Source: Prauserella endophytica (lineage in GTDB: Bacteria > Actinomycetota > Actinomycetes > Mycobacteriales > Pseudonocardiaceae). From it: 64,000 nt of DNA. Of this stretch, positions 8,132 to 16,275 are shown piece by piece. The translations under genes were made by a program, and so were the position numbers. The notes beneath the pieces were generated by a model. It saw only the letters and a program-made list of their open reading frames with translations. It was not told where the DNA came from and made no database searches. The stretch spans positions 36,962 to 100,961 of the forward strand of contig NZ_SWMS01000024.1 in assembly GCF_005146945.1 (NCBI RefSeq), given 5' to 3'. Each line of letters begins with the position of its first letter. Positions within the stretch are counted from its first letter, which is position 1.

Positions 8132-8230
8132 CCGACGTGACGCACCGGGGTGGCCGGGCGGCGCGCACGGCCGGGTCCCCCTACGGTGGGGGGTGGCAGC
8201 ACGACAGCAAACCGAAGGGACACGTCGAAC

Positions 8231-8527
8231 ATGCTTGCGATGACTGACGCTGCCGTCGAGGCGATCAGCGCTCTGACCTCCCAGGATGGACAGCAGGCAG
8301 CCGGTCTGCGGTTCGCGGTACGGGAGGAGAGTGACGCGGGAGCGCAGCTCGCGCTGTCGATCGCCCCGGCGCCGGAGGACGGTGACGAGGTGCTCGGCAC
8401 CGACAGCGGTGCCCGGGTTTTCCTTGAACCACAAGCGGCTTCCTTCCTCGACGACAAGGTGCTGGACGTCCAGCAGGACGAGCAGGGCCAGCTGAACTTC
8501 GCGGTGATGCAGCAGCCCGAAGCCTGA
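8231..8527 (+). CDS. HesB/IscA-like protein lacking cysteines
   Basis: A 98-residue protein with the A-type carrier outline: MLAMTDAAVEAISALTSQ, GLRFAVREES, then GARVFLEPQAASFLDDKVLDVQ. HesB/IscA proteins carry Fe-S clusters through three conserved cysteines, but this one contains no cysteine at all, so it cannot be a normal scaffold. Actinobacteria encode several such degenerate paralogues of unknown function. It is a single gene 99 nt after udgX and is followed by a strong hairpin. Confidence 0.7.
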   Translation: MLAMTDAAVEAISALTSQDGQQAAGLRFAVREESDAGAQLALSIAPAPEDGDEVLGTDSGARVFLEPQAASFLDDKVLDVQQDEQGQLNFAVMQQPEA

Positions 8528-8544
8528 CCAGGCACGGCGCCGGT

Positions 8545-8576
8545 CACCGGCGGACCACTCCCCGTGGCCGCCGGTG
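8545..8576 (+). terminator. Hairpin terminator after the HesB-like gene
   Basis: CACCGGCGG (8545-8553) pairs perfectly with CCGCCGGTG (8568-8576), and inside it CCAC pairs with GTGG around a TCCCC loop. There is no U-tract, as is usual for high-GC actinobacterial terminators. It lies 18 nt after the stop codon. Confidence 0.6.
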
Positions 8577-8641
8577 CCCTCGCCTGCCGGTGAAACTCTC
8601 CGCATGCTCCCAAGTGGACAGTCGGCGTAGAATCAGTCCTC

Positions 8642-9046
8642 GTGGGAGGACGCCGGGGTAGGCCCACGCTGGCCGTGGGCGTACTCGCCGTACTGCTGAC
8701 CGCGAGCTGTGGCGCCGCGGCCGAGCGGGCCGCCCAGGCTGTCGCCGACGATTTCCTCCACGCGCTGGGCAATCCCGATCCCACTGCCGCCTGCGCACTG
8801 CTGGCCGAGCAGGTCCGCTCCGACCTGGAGTCGGCGAGCGGCCGCTCCTGCGCAGCGGCGCTGCCCGAGCTGCACCTGTCCGCCACGCCGGTGGTCTCGG
8901 TGCGCGTGTGGGGCACCGAGGCGCAGGTTCGCACCAAGGCCGACACCGTGTTCCTGCACGAGTTCGCGTCGGGCTGGCGCATCACCGGAGCCGGCTGCCA
9001 TGACCAGGGTGAACGCCCCTACGACTGCGAGGTGGGCGGCCCATGA
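8642..9046 (+). CDS. Putative secreted lipoprotein
   Basis: A 134-residue protein with a basic N-terminus, a hydrophobic stretch and a lipobox (LLTASC, Cys at about residue 23), indicating a lipid-anchored exported protein. The mature part resembles small NTF2-like accessory domains (VADDFLHALGNPDPTAACALLAEQVR) and has further cysteines that could form disulfides. Family function is unknown. GTG 8642 is the start, and the gene overlaps the next by 4 nt (ATGA). Confidence 0.7.
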   Translation: MGGRRGRPTLAVGVLAVLLTASCGAAAERAAQAVADDFLHALGNPDPTAACALLAEQVRSDLESASGRSCAAALPELHLSATPVVSVRVWGTEAQVRTKADTVFLHEFASGWRITGAGCHDQGERPYDCEVGGP

Positions 9047-9132
9047 GCGCGCGGCTGATGTTCTCCCTGTACCTGGCAGTGGTGCTCGGTGGCTGCGCCT
9101 ACTTCGTCGTGGTCGGGCTGCTGCGCTGGTGA
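9043..9132 (+). CDS. 29-residue single-pass membrane microprotein
   Basis: A 29-codon gene (MSARLMFSLYLAVVLGG and on to a final LLRW) that is almost entirely one membrane helix. Its ATG overlaps the lipoprotein stop (ATGA) and it ends 16 nt before the DUF6766 start, so it is translationally coupled on both sides. Tight packing and clean hydrophobicity argue that it is real despite its size. It may be a subunit or stabiliser of the neighbouring envelope proteins. Confidence 0.6.
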   Translation: MSARLMFSLYLAVVLGGCAYFVVVGLLRW

Positions 9133-9148
9133 CGGGGAGCTGATTCAC

Positions 9149-9823
9149 ATGCGGCGGTTCCTGCGGGACAACGGGCTCTCGGTGGTGTTCGGGCTGCTGT
9201 TCCTCGGTTCCGTCGTGGGACAGGCGTTCGCCGGGCACGCCGACTACGTCAACCGGCAGCTCGCGCGCGGCGGCGACCCGGTGAGCTTCTGGGCCTACGT
9301 CACGTCGTCGGACTTCGCCGTCGACATCGCCGAGAACTGGCAGTCGGAGTACCTGCAGTTCTTCCTGTACGTGATGGCCACGGTGTGGCTCGTCCAGCGC
9401 GGCTCGCCCGAGTCGAAGCAACTGCGCCGCATCGGCCGGGAGTCCGACGCGGACCAGCTGGTGGGCAGGCACGTCACCGAGAGCTCCCCACGCTGGGCGC
9501 GGACCGGCGGCTGGCGCACGGTGCTGTTCTCGCGCTCGCTGGGACTGGTGATGGGCTTGTTGTTCCTCTCATCCTGGCTCGCGCAGTCGATCGCGGGGAT
9601 GAGCGCGTTCAACGCCGAGCGCCTCGCCGACTTCACCGATCCGCTCACCTGGCCGCAGTACGTGGCCTCCGCCGACTTCTGGAACCGCACCCTGCAGAAC
9701 TGGCAGTCGGAGTTCCTCGCGATCGGTTCCATGGCGATCCTCAGCGTGTACCTGCGCGAGCGCGGCTCGCCCGAGTCGAAACCCGTGGGCGCCTCGCACA
9801 CGGTGACGGATGAGTCGGGCTGA
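9149..9823 (+). CDS. DUF6766 family membrane protein
   Basis: A 224-residue protein with an internal duplication. Each half has a membrane segment (FGLLFLGSVVGQAFAG and MGLLFLSSWLAQSIAG), an FW-containing loop, an ENWQSE/QNWQSE motif and a second hydrophobic segment ending in RGSPESK. The halves are joined by a hydrophilic linker, so about four helices are expected. The family is unknown in function and usually stands next to a tiny membrane gene, as here. The ATG at 9149 is preceded by GGGGAGC. Confidence 0.78.
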   Translation: MRRFLRDNGLSVVFGLLFLGSVVGQAFAGHADYVNRQLARGGDPVSFWAYVTSSDFAVDIAENWQSEYLQFFLYVMATVWLVQRGSPESKQLRRIGRESDADQLVGRHVTESSPRWARTGGWRTVLFSRSLGLVMGLLFLSSWLAQSIAGMSAFNAERLADFTDPLTWPQYVASADFWNRTLQNWQSEFLAIGSMAILSVYLRERGSPESKPVGASHTVTDESG

Positions 9824-9876
9824 GCCTCCCGGGGTATCCGCCGCATGGGGAGCACCGACGCGGAAGGAGACTCCAG

Positions 9877-11061
9877 ATGAAAGCCGTGACCTGGCAGGGC
9901 AAGCGGAACGTGCGGGTCGAGGAGGTGCCCGATCCGCAGGTCCGTGAGCCGACGGACGCGGTGATCAGGGTGACCTCCACCGGCATCTGCGGCTCGGACC
10001 TGCACCTGTACGAGGTGCTCGGCTCGTTCATGAGCCAGGGCGACATCCTCGGGCACGAGCCGATGGGCATCGTCGAAGAGGTCGGCAGCGCCGTGCCGAA
10101 CCTGAGCAAGGGTGACCGCGTGGTGATCCCGTTCAACATCGCGTGCGGGCACTGCTGGTACTGCGACCAGAAGCTTTACTCGCAGTGCGAGACCACGCAG
10201 GTGCGCGAGCACGGCAAGGGCGCCGCGCTGTTCGGCTACACCAAGCTGTACGGGCAGGTGCCCGGCGGGCAGGCCGAGCTGCTGCGCGTGCCGCAGGCGC
10301 AGTTCGGCCCGATCAAGGTGCCGGAGGGGCCGCCGGACGAGCGGTTCCTCTATCTGTCCGATGTGGTCCCCACGGCATGGCAGGCCGTGGAGTACGCGGG
10401 CATCCCGCAGGGCGGCAGCGTGACGGTACTCGGGCTCGGGCCCATCGGGCAGATGTGCGCTCGGATCGCCAAGTTCCGTGGCGCCGCAACGGTTATCGGC
10501 GTGGACCTCGTCGACGAGCGGCTGGAGATGGCCCGACGGCACGGGGTCGACACGATCGACCTGCGCCAGCACAAGCGGCTCGCCGACTACATCCGCGGCC
10601 GCACCGACGGCAGGGGCACCGACTCGGTGATCGACGCCGTGGGCATGGAGGCGCACGGCGCGCCGTTCGGCGCGCTCGCCCAGCAGTTCGCGAGCCTGCT
10701 GCCGAACCCCGTCGCGGCGAAGGTCACCGAGAAGGCCGGTGTGGACCGGCTGAGCGCGCTGCACCTCGCGATCGACATCGTGCGCAGGGGCGGCACGATC
10801 TCACTGTCCGGTGTGTACGGCGGCATGGTCGACCCGATGCCGATGCTGACGTTGTTCGACAAGCAGATCCAGCTGCGCATGGGACAGGCCAACGTGCACG
10901 CGTGGATCGACGACGTCATGCCGCTCGTGACCGGCGAGAGCGACCCGCTCGGCGTCGAGGACCTCGCCACGCACCAGCTGCCGCTGGACGACGCGCCGCA
11001 CGCCTACGAGATCTTCCAGAAGAAGCAGGACCGCGCGATCAAGGTAGTCCTCAAGCCCTGA
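9877..11061 (+). CDS. Zinc-dependent alcohol dehydrogenase (formaldehyde dehydrogenase-like MDR)
   Basis: A 394-residue medium-chain dehydrogenase. Catalytic zinc ligands C38 and H60/E61 (GHE) are present, and so are the four structural-zinc cysteines C90, C93, C96 and C104. The Rossmann motif GLGPIG lies near residue 186. The length and the block FGYTKLYGQVPGGQAE match the glutathione-independent formaldehyde dehydrogenase-like branch, many members of which act on other alcohols. It has its own site (AAGGAG) and is followed 10 nt after its stop by a palindromic repeat element. Confidence 0.85.
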   Translation: MKAVTWQGKRNVRVEEVPDPQVREPTDAVIRVTSTGICGSDLHLYEVLGSFMSQGDILGHEPMGIVEEVGSAVPNLSKGDRVVIPFNIACGHCWYCDQKLYSQCETTQVREHGKGAALFGYTKLYGQVPGGQAELLRVPQAQFGPIKVPEGPPDERFLYLSDVVPTAWQAVEYAGIPQGGSVTVLGLGPIGQMCARIAKFRGAATVIGVDLVDERLEMARRHGVDTIDLRQHKRLADYIRGRTDGRGTDSVIDAVGMEAHGAPFGALAQQFASLLPNPVAAKVTEKAGVDRLSALHLAIDIVRRGGTISLSGVYGGMVDPMPMLTLFDKQIQLRMGQANVHAWIDDVMPLVTGESDPLGVEDLATHQLPLDDAPHAYEIFQKKQDRAIKVVLKP

Positions 11062-11070
11062 TGGCCGACC

Positions 11071-11178
11071 GCAGTGAAGGCCACCTTCACTGCGCCCACC
11101 CGTCTCCCGCCACCACCCAAACGGAGGCGCTGCGCGCCGCTGTGTTCGATTCCACGCAGGCATGGTGGCCTTCACTGC
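11071..11178. repeat. Palindromic intergenic element, copy A (inverted orientation)
   Basis: It begins with arms GCAGTGAAGG and CCTTCACTGC around a 3-nt spacer, then a ~60-nt conserved core, and ends with a degraded second palindrome at 11156-11178. The core is the reverse complement of those at 13.3, 33.1 and 50.9 kb. It begins 10 nt after the dehydrogenase stop and may terminate transcripts of this gene and of the convergent glycerate kinase. Confidence 0.85.
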
Positions 11179-11185
11179 GGGTGGG

Positions 11186-12322
11186 TCAGGCTTTGGTCGC
11201 GAGCCACTCTGTCACCAGCTCCGCGCTCTGCGCGCGCAGGAGGGGGAACGCCTCGCGCCGGGCGTGCTCCAGCGACTCCGCGTGGTCGATGAGTGCCCGG
11301 CTGCCCGCGATGCCCGCCGCGGCCAGCTCCTCGGGTTCCAGCGCGACGCGCCCGGCGACCGCGAGCACGGCGACGTCGTGCTCGCGCGCCATCCCGGCGA
11401 TTCCGGCCGGGGCCTTGCCCGCGAGGCTCTGCCGGTCGAGTGAGCCCTCGCCGGTGATCGCCAGGTCGGCGCCCGGAAGTGCGTCGGCGACACCCGTGAG
11501 CTGCGCGACCATGGCGAAGCCCGACTCGGCCCGCGCGTCCAGCGCCGCCATGGCGCCACCCGAGACGCCGCCGCCCGCGCCCGCGCTGGGGACGTCGCCG
11601 AGTGCGATCGTTCCCGCCCGCTCGAGTGCGTCCGCCCACGCGCGCAGGGACGTCTCCAGCACCTCGACCTCCCGCGGGCCCGCGCCCTTCTGCGGGCCGA
11701 AGACCGCCGCGGCGCCCTCGGGGCCGAGCAGCGGGTTGGTGACGTCGGTGGCCACGCGCACGTCCACGTCGCCGAGCTGCTCTCGCACGGCGGTGAGGTC
11801 CACGGTGGCGATCGCGCCGAGCGGCCCGCCACCGAACTCGAACGGCCGCTCCCGGCCGTCGAGCAGCACGGCGCCGAGCGCGCGCAGCATGCCGGAGCCG
11901 CCGTCGGTGCTGGCCGTGCCGCCGACGGTGAGCACCACGCGGCGGGCGCCGCCCGCGATCGCGTGCCCGACGAGCTCGCCGACCCCGTAGGTGTGGGCGG
12001 CCAGCGCGACCTCAGGGGAGGGCTCGACGTACTCGATGCCGCACGCGCGCGCCGACTCCAGGTAGGCGGTGCCGTCGAGCACCACGTACCAGGCGTCGAC
12101 CTGCTGCGACAGCGGACCCGTCACGCGCAGGTCCACCCGCTTGCCCCCGGCGGCGAGCAGGACGTCGAGCGTGCCCTCACCCCCGTCGGCGACCGGGCAC
12201 TGCGTGATCTCGGCGTCGGGCAGCACGTCGTGCACACCCCGCGCGATGGCCTCCGCCGCCTCGACGGCCGTGAGGCTGCCCTTGAACTTGTCCGGTGCGA
12301 TCACCACGCGCATCCCGTTCAT
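11186..12322 (-). CDS. Glycerate kinase
   Basis: A 378-residue enzyme of the GarK/GlxK family that phosphorylates D-glycerate. Family blocks are VIAPDKFKGSLTAVEAAEAIARG at the N-terminus, CPVADGGEGT, TVGGTASTDGGSGMLRALG and LAITGEGSLDRQSLAGKAP. Its start overlaps the stop of the 2-hydroxyacid dehydrogenase gene by 4 nt (ATGA), so the two are co-translated. A second ATG three codons in is also possible. Together they form a hydroxypyruvate or glyoxylate reductase and glycerate kinase pair feeding glycolysis. Confidence 0.92.
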   Translation of the reverse strand: MNGMRVVIAPDKFKGSLTAVEAAEAIARGVHDVLPDAEITQCPVADGGEGTLDVLLAAGGKRVDLRVTGPLSQQVDAWYVVLDGTAYLESARACGIEYVEPSPEVALAAHTYGVGELVGHAIAGGARRVVLTVGGTASTDGGSGMLRALGAVLLDGRERPFEFGGGPLGAIATVDLTAVREQLGDVDVRVATDVTNPLLGPEGAAAVFGPQKGAGPREVEVLETSLRAWADALERAGTIALGDVPSAGAGGGVSGGAMAALDARAESGFAMVAQLTGVADALPGADLAITGEGSLDRQSLAGKAPAGIAGMAREHDVAVLAVAGRVALEPEELAAAGIAGSRALIDHAESLEHARREAFPLLRAQSAELVTEWLATKA

Positions 12323-13287
12323 CCCTTCACCGGGGTCAGCGGCTCGCCACCGGAGAGCACGGCGGCCGTGTTGCGGGCCGCGAGCACGGCCATGGCGGTA
12401 CGGGTCTCGACGGTCGCCGAGCCCAGGTGCGGCGCGAGCGCGACATTGTCAAGCTCCAGCAGACCGGGGTGCACCTCGGGCTCGTTCTCGAAGACGTCGA
12501 GTCCGGCGCCGGCGATCTGGCCGTTCGCGAGGGCCTCGGCCAGCGCGGCCTCGTCGACGACGGGCCCCCTCGTGGTGTTGACGAGGTATGCCGAACGCTT
12601 CATCACCGCGAGCGCGCGGGCGTCGATGAGATGACGGGTCTCGGGCGTGAGCGGGCAGTGCAGCGACACGACGTCGGCCGTGCGCAGCAGCTCCTCCCGG
12701 TCCAGGTACGTCGCCCGCAGCTCGCGTTCGACGTCTTCGGGAGCCCGGCGCCGGCCGGAGTAGGCGATCTCCATGCCGAACGCGAGCGCCCGCCGGGCCA
12801 TGGCCTGGCCGATCTGCCCGAGGCCGACGATGCCGAGTGTCTTGCCCTGCAGGCCGGAGCCCAGCATGAAGCCGAGGTGGAACGACCACGGCGTACGCGA
12901 GCGCAGCAGCCGCTCGCCCTCGCCGAGCCTGCGGGTGACCGCGAGCAACAGGCCGAACGCGAGGTCGGCGGTGGCGTCGGTGAGCACGCCGGGGGTGTTG
13001 GTGAAGACGACGCCGCGGTCGGCGAGCGCGGGCACGTCGGCGTTGTCGTAGCCGACGGCGACCGTGGAAATGACCTTCAGCCGCGGGCCCGCGGCGTCGG
13101 CGAGCGCGCCGTCGACGCGGTCCTGGAGGGTTGCGACGATCGCGTCGGCGTCGCCCACCACGCGGTGCAGCTCCTCGGCGGGCAGTGCCCGGTCCGGTTC
13201 CGGGGCCCACACCTCCCCGGCTTCCCGCAGGATCTCCATCGCCGCTTCCGGGATCTTCCTGGTCACCACGATTCGTGGCCGCGTCAT
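12319..13287 (-). CDS. D-isomer 2-hydroxyacid dehydrogenase (glyoxylate/hydroxypyruvate reductase-like)
   Basis: A 322-residue NAD(P)-dependent dehydrogenase. The nucleotide-binding motif is GIVGLGQIGQAMARRA near residue 150; the catalytic Arg lies in VNTTRGPVVDEAAL, the Glu in NEPEVHPGLL, and the His in LAPHLGSAT. The GyaR/GhrB-type sequence together with the overlapping glycerate kinase supports reduction of hydroxypyruvate or glyoxylate to glycerate or glycolate. The start lies 21 nt from repeat copy B, which separates it from the divergent pca operon. Confidence 0.88.
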   Translation of the reverse strand: MTRPRIVVTRKIPEAAMEILREAGEVWAPEPDRALPAEELHRVVGDADAIVATLQDRVDGALADAAGPRLKVISTVAVGYDNADVPALADRGVVFTNTPGVLTDATADLAFGLLLAVTRRLGEGERLLRSRTPWSFHLGFMLGSGLQGKTLGIVGLGQIGQAMARRALAFGMEIAYSGRRRAPEDVERELRATYLDREELLRTADVVSLHCPLTPETRHLIDARALAVMKRSAYLVNTTRGPVVDEAALAEALANGQIAGAGLDVFENEPEVHPGLLELDNVALAPHLGSATVETRTAMAVLAARNTAAVLSGGEPLTPVKG

Positions 13288-13308
13288 CCACCACTCCTGT
13301 CCATCACT

Positions 13309-13415
13309 GCAGTGAAGGCCACCCTACTTGCGTCGGATCAATACAGCGGCGCGCAGCGCCTCCCTTCGGGCGGTGGCGGGAGACGGGTGGGCGCAGTGAG
13401 GGTGGCCTTCACTGC
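13309..13415. repeat. Palindromic intergenic element, copy B
   Basis: The left palindrome is half degraded (GCAGTGAAGG intact, partner arm altered). The right palindrome at 13393-13415 is nearly intact. The GC-rich core between them matches copies E and F. It lies between divergent genes, immediately upstream of the pca promoter. Confidence 0.85.
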
Positions 13416-13417
13416 CG

Positions 13418-13447
13418 TTGACGAGAGCGGGCGGAGACGGATATGTT
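13418..13447 (+). promoter_or_regulatory. Probable promoter of the pca operon
   Basis: TTGACG (13418-13423) and TATGTT (13442-13447) are separated by 18 nt, a good match to the vegetative consensus, and the start site would fall near 13454. The operator palindrome overlaps the -10 box, which fits repression. Confidence 0.55.
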
Positions 13448-13459
13448 CTTATGAAGAAC
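13445..13459. promoter_or_regulatory. Palindromic operator GTTCTTATGAAGAAC before pcaI
   Basis: Two perfect 6-bp arms (GTTCTT and AAGAAC) with a 3-nt spacer lie over the -10 region, 36 nt before the pcaI start. The IclR-family gene at the operon end (pcaR) is the obvious candidate binder; assignment to it is inference. Confidence 0.55.
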
Positions 13460-13494
13460 TTGTGTGCGTAATGCGAACAACGAGGTGTGGCAAC

Positions 13495-14316
13495 GTGGCA
13501 GAGATCGTTTCGCTTGCCGAGGGGGTCGGCAGGCTCGTACATGACGGCGACGTGGTCGCCCTGGAAGGGTTCACGCACCTGATCCCGCACGCGGCCGGGC
13601 AGGAGATCATCCGGCAGCGCCGCAGGGACCTCACGCTCGTGCGGATGACGCCCGACATCGTCTACGACCAGCTGATCGGCGCCGGGTGCGCGCGCAAGCT
13701 GATCTTCTCGTGGGGCGGCAACCCCGGCGTCGGCTCGCTGCACCGCTTCCGCGACGCCGTGCAGAACGGGTGGCCGGTGCCGCTGGAGATCGAGGAGCAC
13801 AGCCACGCCGGCATGGCCAACCGCTACGTCGCGGGCGCCTCCGGGCTGCCGTTCGCGGTGCTGCGGGGCTACTCCGGCACCGACCTGCCCAAGCACACCG
13901 ACACGATCAAGCAGATCACCTGCCCGTTCACCGGGGAGCAACTCGCCGCCGTGCCGGCGCTCAACCCGGACGTCTCGATCATTCACGCGCAACGGGCCGA
14001 CCGCGCGGGCAACGTCCAGATCTGGGGCCTGGTCGGCGTGCAGAAGGAGGCCGTGCTCGCCGCCAAGCGCAGCCTGGTGACCGTGGAGGAGGTCGTGGAC
14101 GAACTGGAGCCCGTGGCGGGCCAGACGATCCTGCCGAGCTGGGCCGTGACCTGCGTGGCCGAGGTGCCGCACGGCGCCCACCCCTCTTACGCGCAGGGCT
14201 ACTACGACCGCGACAACGCCTACTACGAGCATTGGGATTCCATTGGGCGAAAGAGGGACTCGTTCGAGGACTGGCTTCGCGCCAAGGTGTTCGACATGGA
14301 GGTGACGGAGAAGTGA
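13495..14316 (+). CDS. pcaI: 3-oxoadipate CoA-transferase subunit A
   Basis: A 273-residue CoA-transferase alpha subunit (VVALEGFTHLIPHAAGQEII, IFSWGGNPGVGSLHRFRDAV, SIIHAQRADRAGNVQIWG). With PcaJ it moves CoA from succinyl-CoA to 3-oxoadipate. The GTG at 13495 is chosen because GAGGTG lies 8 nt upstream; an ATG 24 nt earlier has no ribosome site. It is the first gene of the pca operon and overlaps pcaJ by 4 nt. Confidence 0.9.
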   Translation: MAEIVSLAEGVGRLVHDGDVVALEGFTHLIPHAAGQEIIRQRRRDLTLVRMTPDIVYDQLIGAGCARKLIFSWGGNPGVGSLHRFRDAVQNGWPVPLEIEEHSHAGMANRYVAGASGLPFAVLRGYSGTDLPKHTDTIKQITCPFTGEQLAAVPALNPDVSIIHAQRADRAGNVQIWGLVGVQKEAVLAAKRSLVTVEEVVDELEPVAGQTILPSWAVTCVAEVPHGAHPSYAQGYYDRDNAYYEHWDSIGRKRDSFEDWLRAKVFDMEVTEK

Positions 14317-15089
14317 CCGCGACGACCGAAGCGCAGCAGGCGTACACCTCCGACGAGATGATGTCCATCGCCGCGGCCAGGGTCCTCGGCAACGGGCAGC
14401 GCTGCTTCGTCGGCATCGGGCTGCCGTCCACCGCCGCGAACCTCGCGCGCCGCACGCACGCCCCCGACCTGGTGCTGATCTACGAGTCGGGCACGCTCGG
14501 GTCCAAACCGGACCGGCTGCCCGCGTCGATCGGCGACGGCATCCTCGCCGAGACCGCCGACGCCGTGATCAGCGTGCCCGAGGTGTTCAACTACTGGCTC
14601 CAGCCAGGCCGCATCGACGTCGGCTTCCTCGGCGCCGCCCAGCTCGACAAGTTCGGCAACATCAACACCACGGTGATCGGTGACGACTACGCCAACCCTA
14701 AGGTGCGCCTGCCCGGTGCGGGCGGTGCGCCGGAGATCGCCGCGTCGTGCCGCGAGGTGTTCGTGGTCGTGCGGCAGAGCAAGCGCAGCTTCGTCGACAA
14801 GGTCGACTTCGTGACCTCGGTGGGGCACGGCTCCGGCAAGGGCGACCGCGAGCGGCTGGGCCTGCGCGGAGCGGGCCCGACGCTCGTGATCACCGACCTC
14901 GGCATCCTCCGCCCCGACCCCGAGACCTCCGAGCTGGTGCTTAGCCAGCTGCACGAGGGCGTCGAGGTGGAGCAGGTGCGCGAGGCGACCGGCTGGGACC
15001 TCAAGGTCTCGCCGCAGCTGTCCCGCACCGAGGCGCCGACCGAGGCCGAGCTGGCCACGCTGCGCGCGCTGAAGGAGGCGGGCAAGTGA
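14313..15089 (+). CDS. pcaJ: 3-oxoadipate CoA-transferase subunit B
   Basis: A 258-residue beta subunit. YESGTLG at about residues 51-57 carries the catalytic glutamate that forms the CoA thioester, and the family blocks FVGIGLPSTAANLARR and DVGFLGAAQLDKFGNINTT are clear. GTG 14313 overlaps the pcaI stop, and its stop overlaps the pcaF start. The heterodimer with PcaI is expected in the cytosol. Related transferases use other short acids, but the surrounding pca genes fix the role. Confidence 0.9.
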   Translation: MTATTEAQQAYTSDEMMSIAAARVLGNGQRCFVGIGLPSTAANLARRTHAPDLVLIYESGTLGSKPDRLPASIGDGILAETADAVISVPEVFNYWLQPGRIDVGFLGAAQLDKFGNINTTVIGDDYANPKVRLPGAGGAPEIAASCREVFVVVRQSKRSFVDKVDFVTSVGHGSGKGDRERLGLRGAGPTLVITDLGILRPDPETSELVLSQLHEGVEVEQVREATGWDLKVSPQLSRTEAPTEAELATLRALKEAGK

Positions 15090-16261
15090 ACGACGTCTTC
15101 GTGCTCGACGCCGTCCGCACGCCCTTCGGCCGCTACGGCGGCGCGCTGTCCGGGGTGCGGCCCGACGACCTCGCCGCGCACGTGCTGAGCGCGCTCGCGC
15201 AGCGCGTCGACCTCGACCCCTCGGCCGTCGACGAGGTACTCCTCGGCGACGCCAACGGAGCGGGCGAGGACAACCGCAACGTCGCGCGCATGGCCGCGCT
15301 GCTCGCCGGATGGCCGACGAGCGTGCCCGGGAGCACCGTGAACCGCCTCTGTGGCTCCGGTCTCGACGCCGCCATGCAGGCGAGCCGCACCATCGCGGTC
15401 GGCGACGCCTCGGTGGTGATCGCCGGTGGCGTGGAGTCGATGAGCCGGGCGCCGTGGGTGCTGCCCAAGCCGGGCAGGGCCTTCCCGAACGGCCACGAGA
15501 CGATGTACTCCACCACGCTCGGCTGGCGCATGGTGAACCCGGCGATGCCGGAGCAGTGGACGGTCTCGCTCGGCGAGAGCACCGAGATCCTCGCCGAGCG
15601 CTACGGCATCGGCCGCGAGGCGCAGGACGAGTTCGCGCTGCGTAGCCACCGCAACGCCGCGAAGGCGTGGGACGCCGGGTTCTACGACGGTCACGTGGTG
15701 CCGGTGCCCGGCACGGAGCTCACCCGCGACGAGGGCGTCCGCCCGGACTCGAGCATGGAGAAGCTCGCCAAGCTCAAGCCCGCCTTCCGTCCACAGGGGA
15801 CGGTGACGGCCGGGAACTCCTCGCCGCTCAACGACGGTGCGTCGGCGGTGCTGCTGGCCGACCAGGCCGGCGCCGACCGGCTCGGCGCGACGCCGCTCGC
15901 CCGCGTCGCGGGCCGCGGCGCGGCCGGGGTCGACCCGCACGTGTTCGGCATCGGCCCGGTCCGCGCGGCCGAGATCGCACTGGAGCGGGCCGGGATCGGC
16001 TGGGAGGACCTGGCGGCGGTGGAGCTGAACGAGGCGTTCGCCGCGCAGTCGCTCGCGTGCCTGGCCGACTGGCCCAAGCTGGATCCCGAGATCGTGAACG
16101 TCAACGGCGGCGCCATCGCCATCGGGCACCCGCTGGGCGCCTCCGGCGGTCGCATCCTCGGCGCGCTCGCGCACGAGCTCCGCCGCCGGGGCGGCGGCTG
16201 GGGACTCGCCGCCATCTGCATCGGCGTCGGCCAAGGGCTGGCCGTCGTCATCGAGGCGTGA
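15086..16261 (+). CDS. pcaF: 3-oxoadipyl-CoA thiolase
   Basis: A 391-residue thiolase cleaving 3-oxoadipyl-CoA to acetyl-CoA and succinyl-CoA, the last step of the pathway. The nucleophilic cysteine is C89 (NRLCGSG), and the other catalytic residues are H348 (GHPLGASG) and C378 (CIGVGQG). Acetyl-CoA acetyltransferases have the same motifs, so the assignment to PcaF rests on the operon. GTG 15086 overlaps pcaJ by 4 nt. Confidence 0.9.
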   Translation: MNDVFVLDAVRTPFGRYGGALSGVRPDDLAAHVLSALAQRVDLDPSAVDEVLLGDANGAGEDNRNVARMAALLAGWPTSVPGSTVNRLCGSGLDAAMQASRTIAVGDASVVIAGGVESMSRAPWVLPKPGRAFPNGHETMYSTTLGWRMVNPAMPEQWTVSLGESTEILAERYGIGREAQDEFALRSHRNAAKAWDAGFYDGHVVPVPGTELTRDEGVRPDSSMEKLAKLKPAFRPQGTVTAGNSSPLNDGASAVLLADQAGADRLGATPLARVAGRGAAGVDPHVFGIGPVRAAEIALERAGIGWEDLAAVELNEAFAAQSLACLADWPKLDPEIVNVNGGAIAIGHPLGASGGRILGALAHELRRRGGGWGLAAICIGVGQGLAVVIEA

Positions 16262-16275
16262 ACCAAGGAGGTTTC

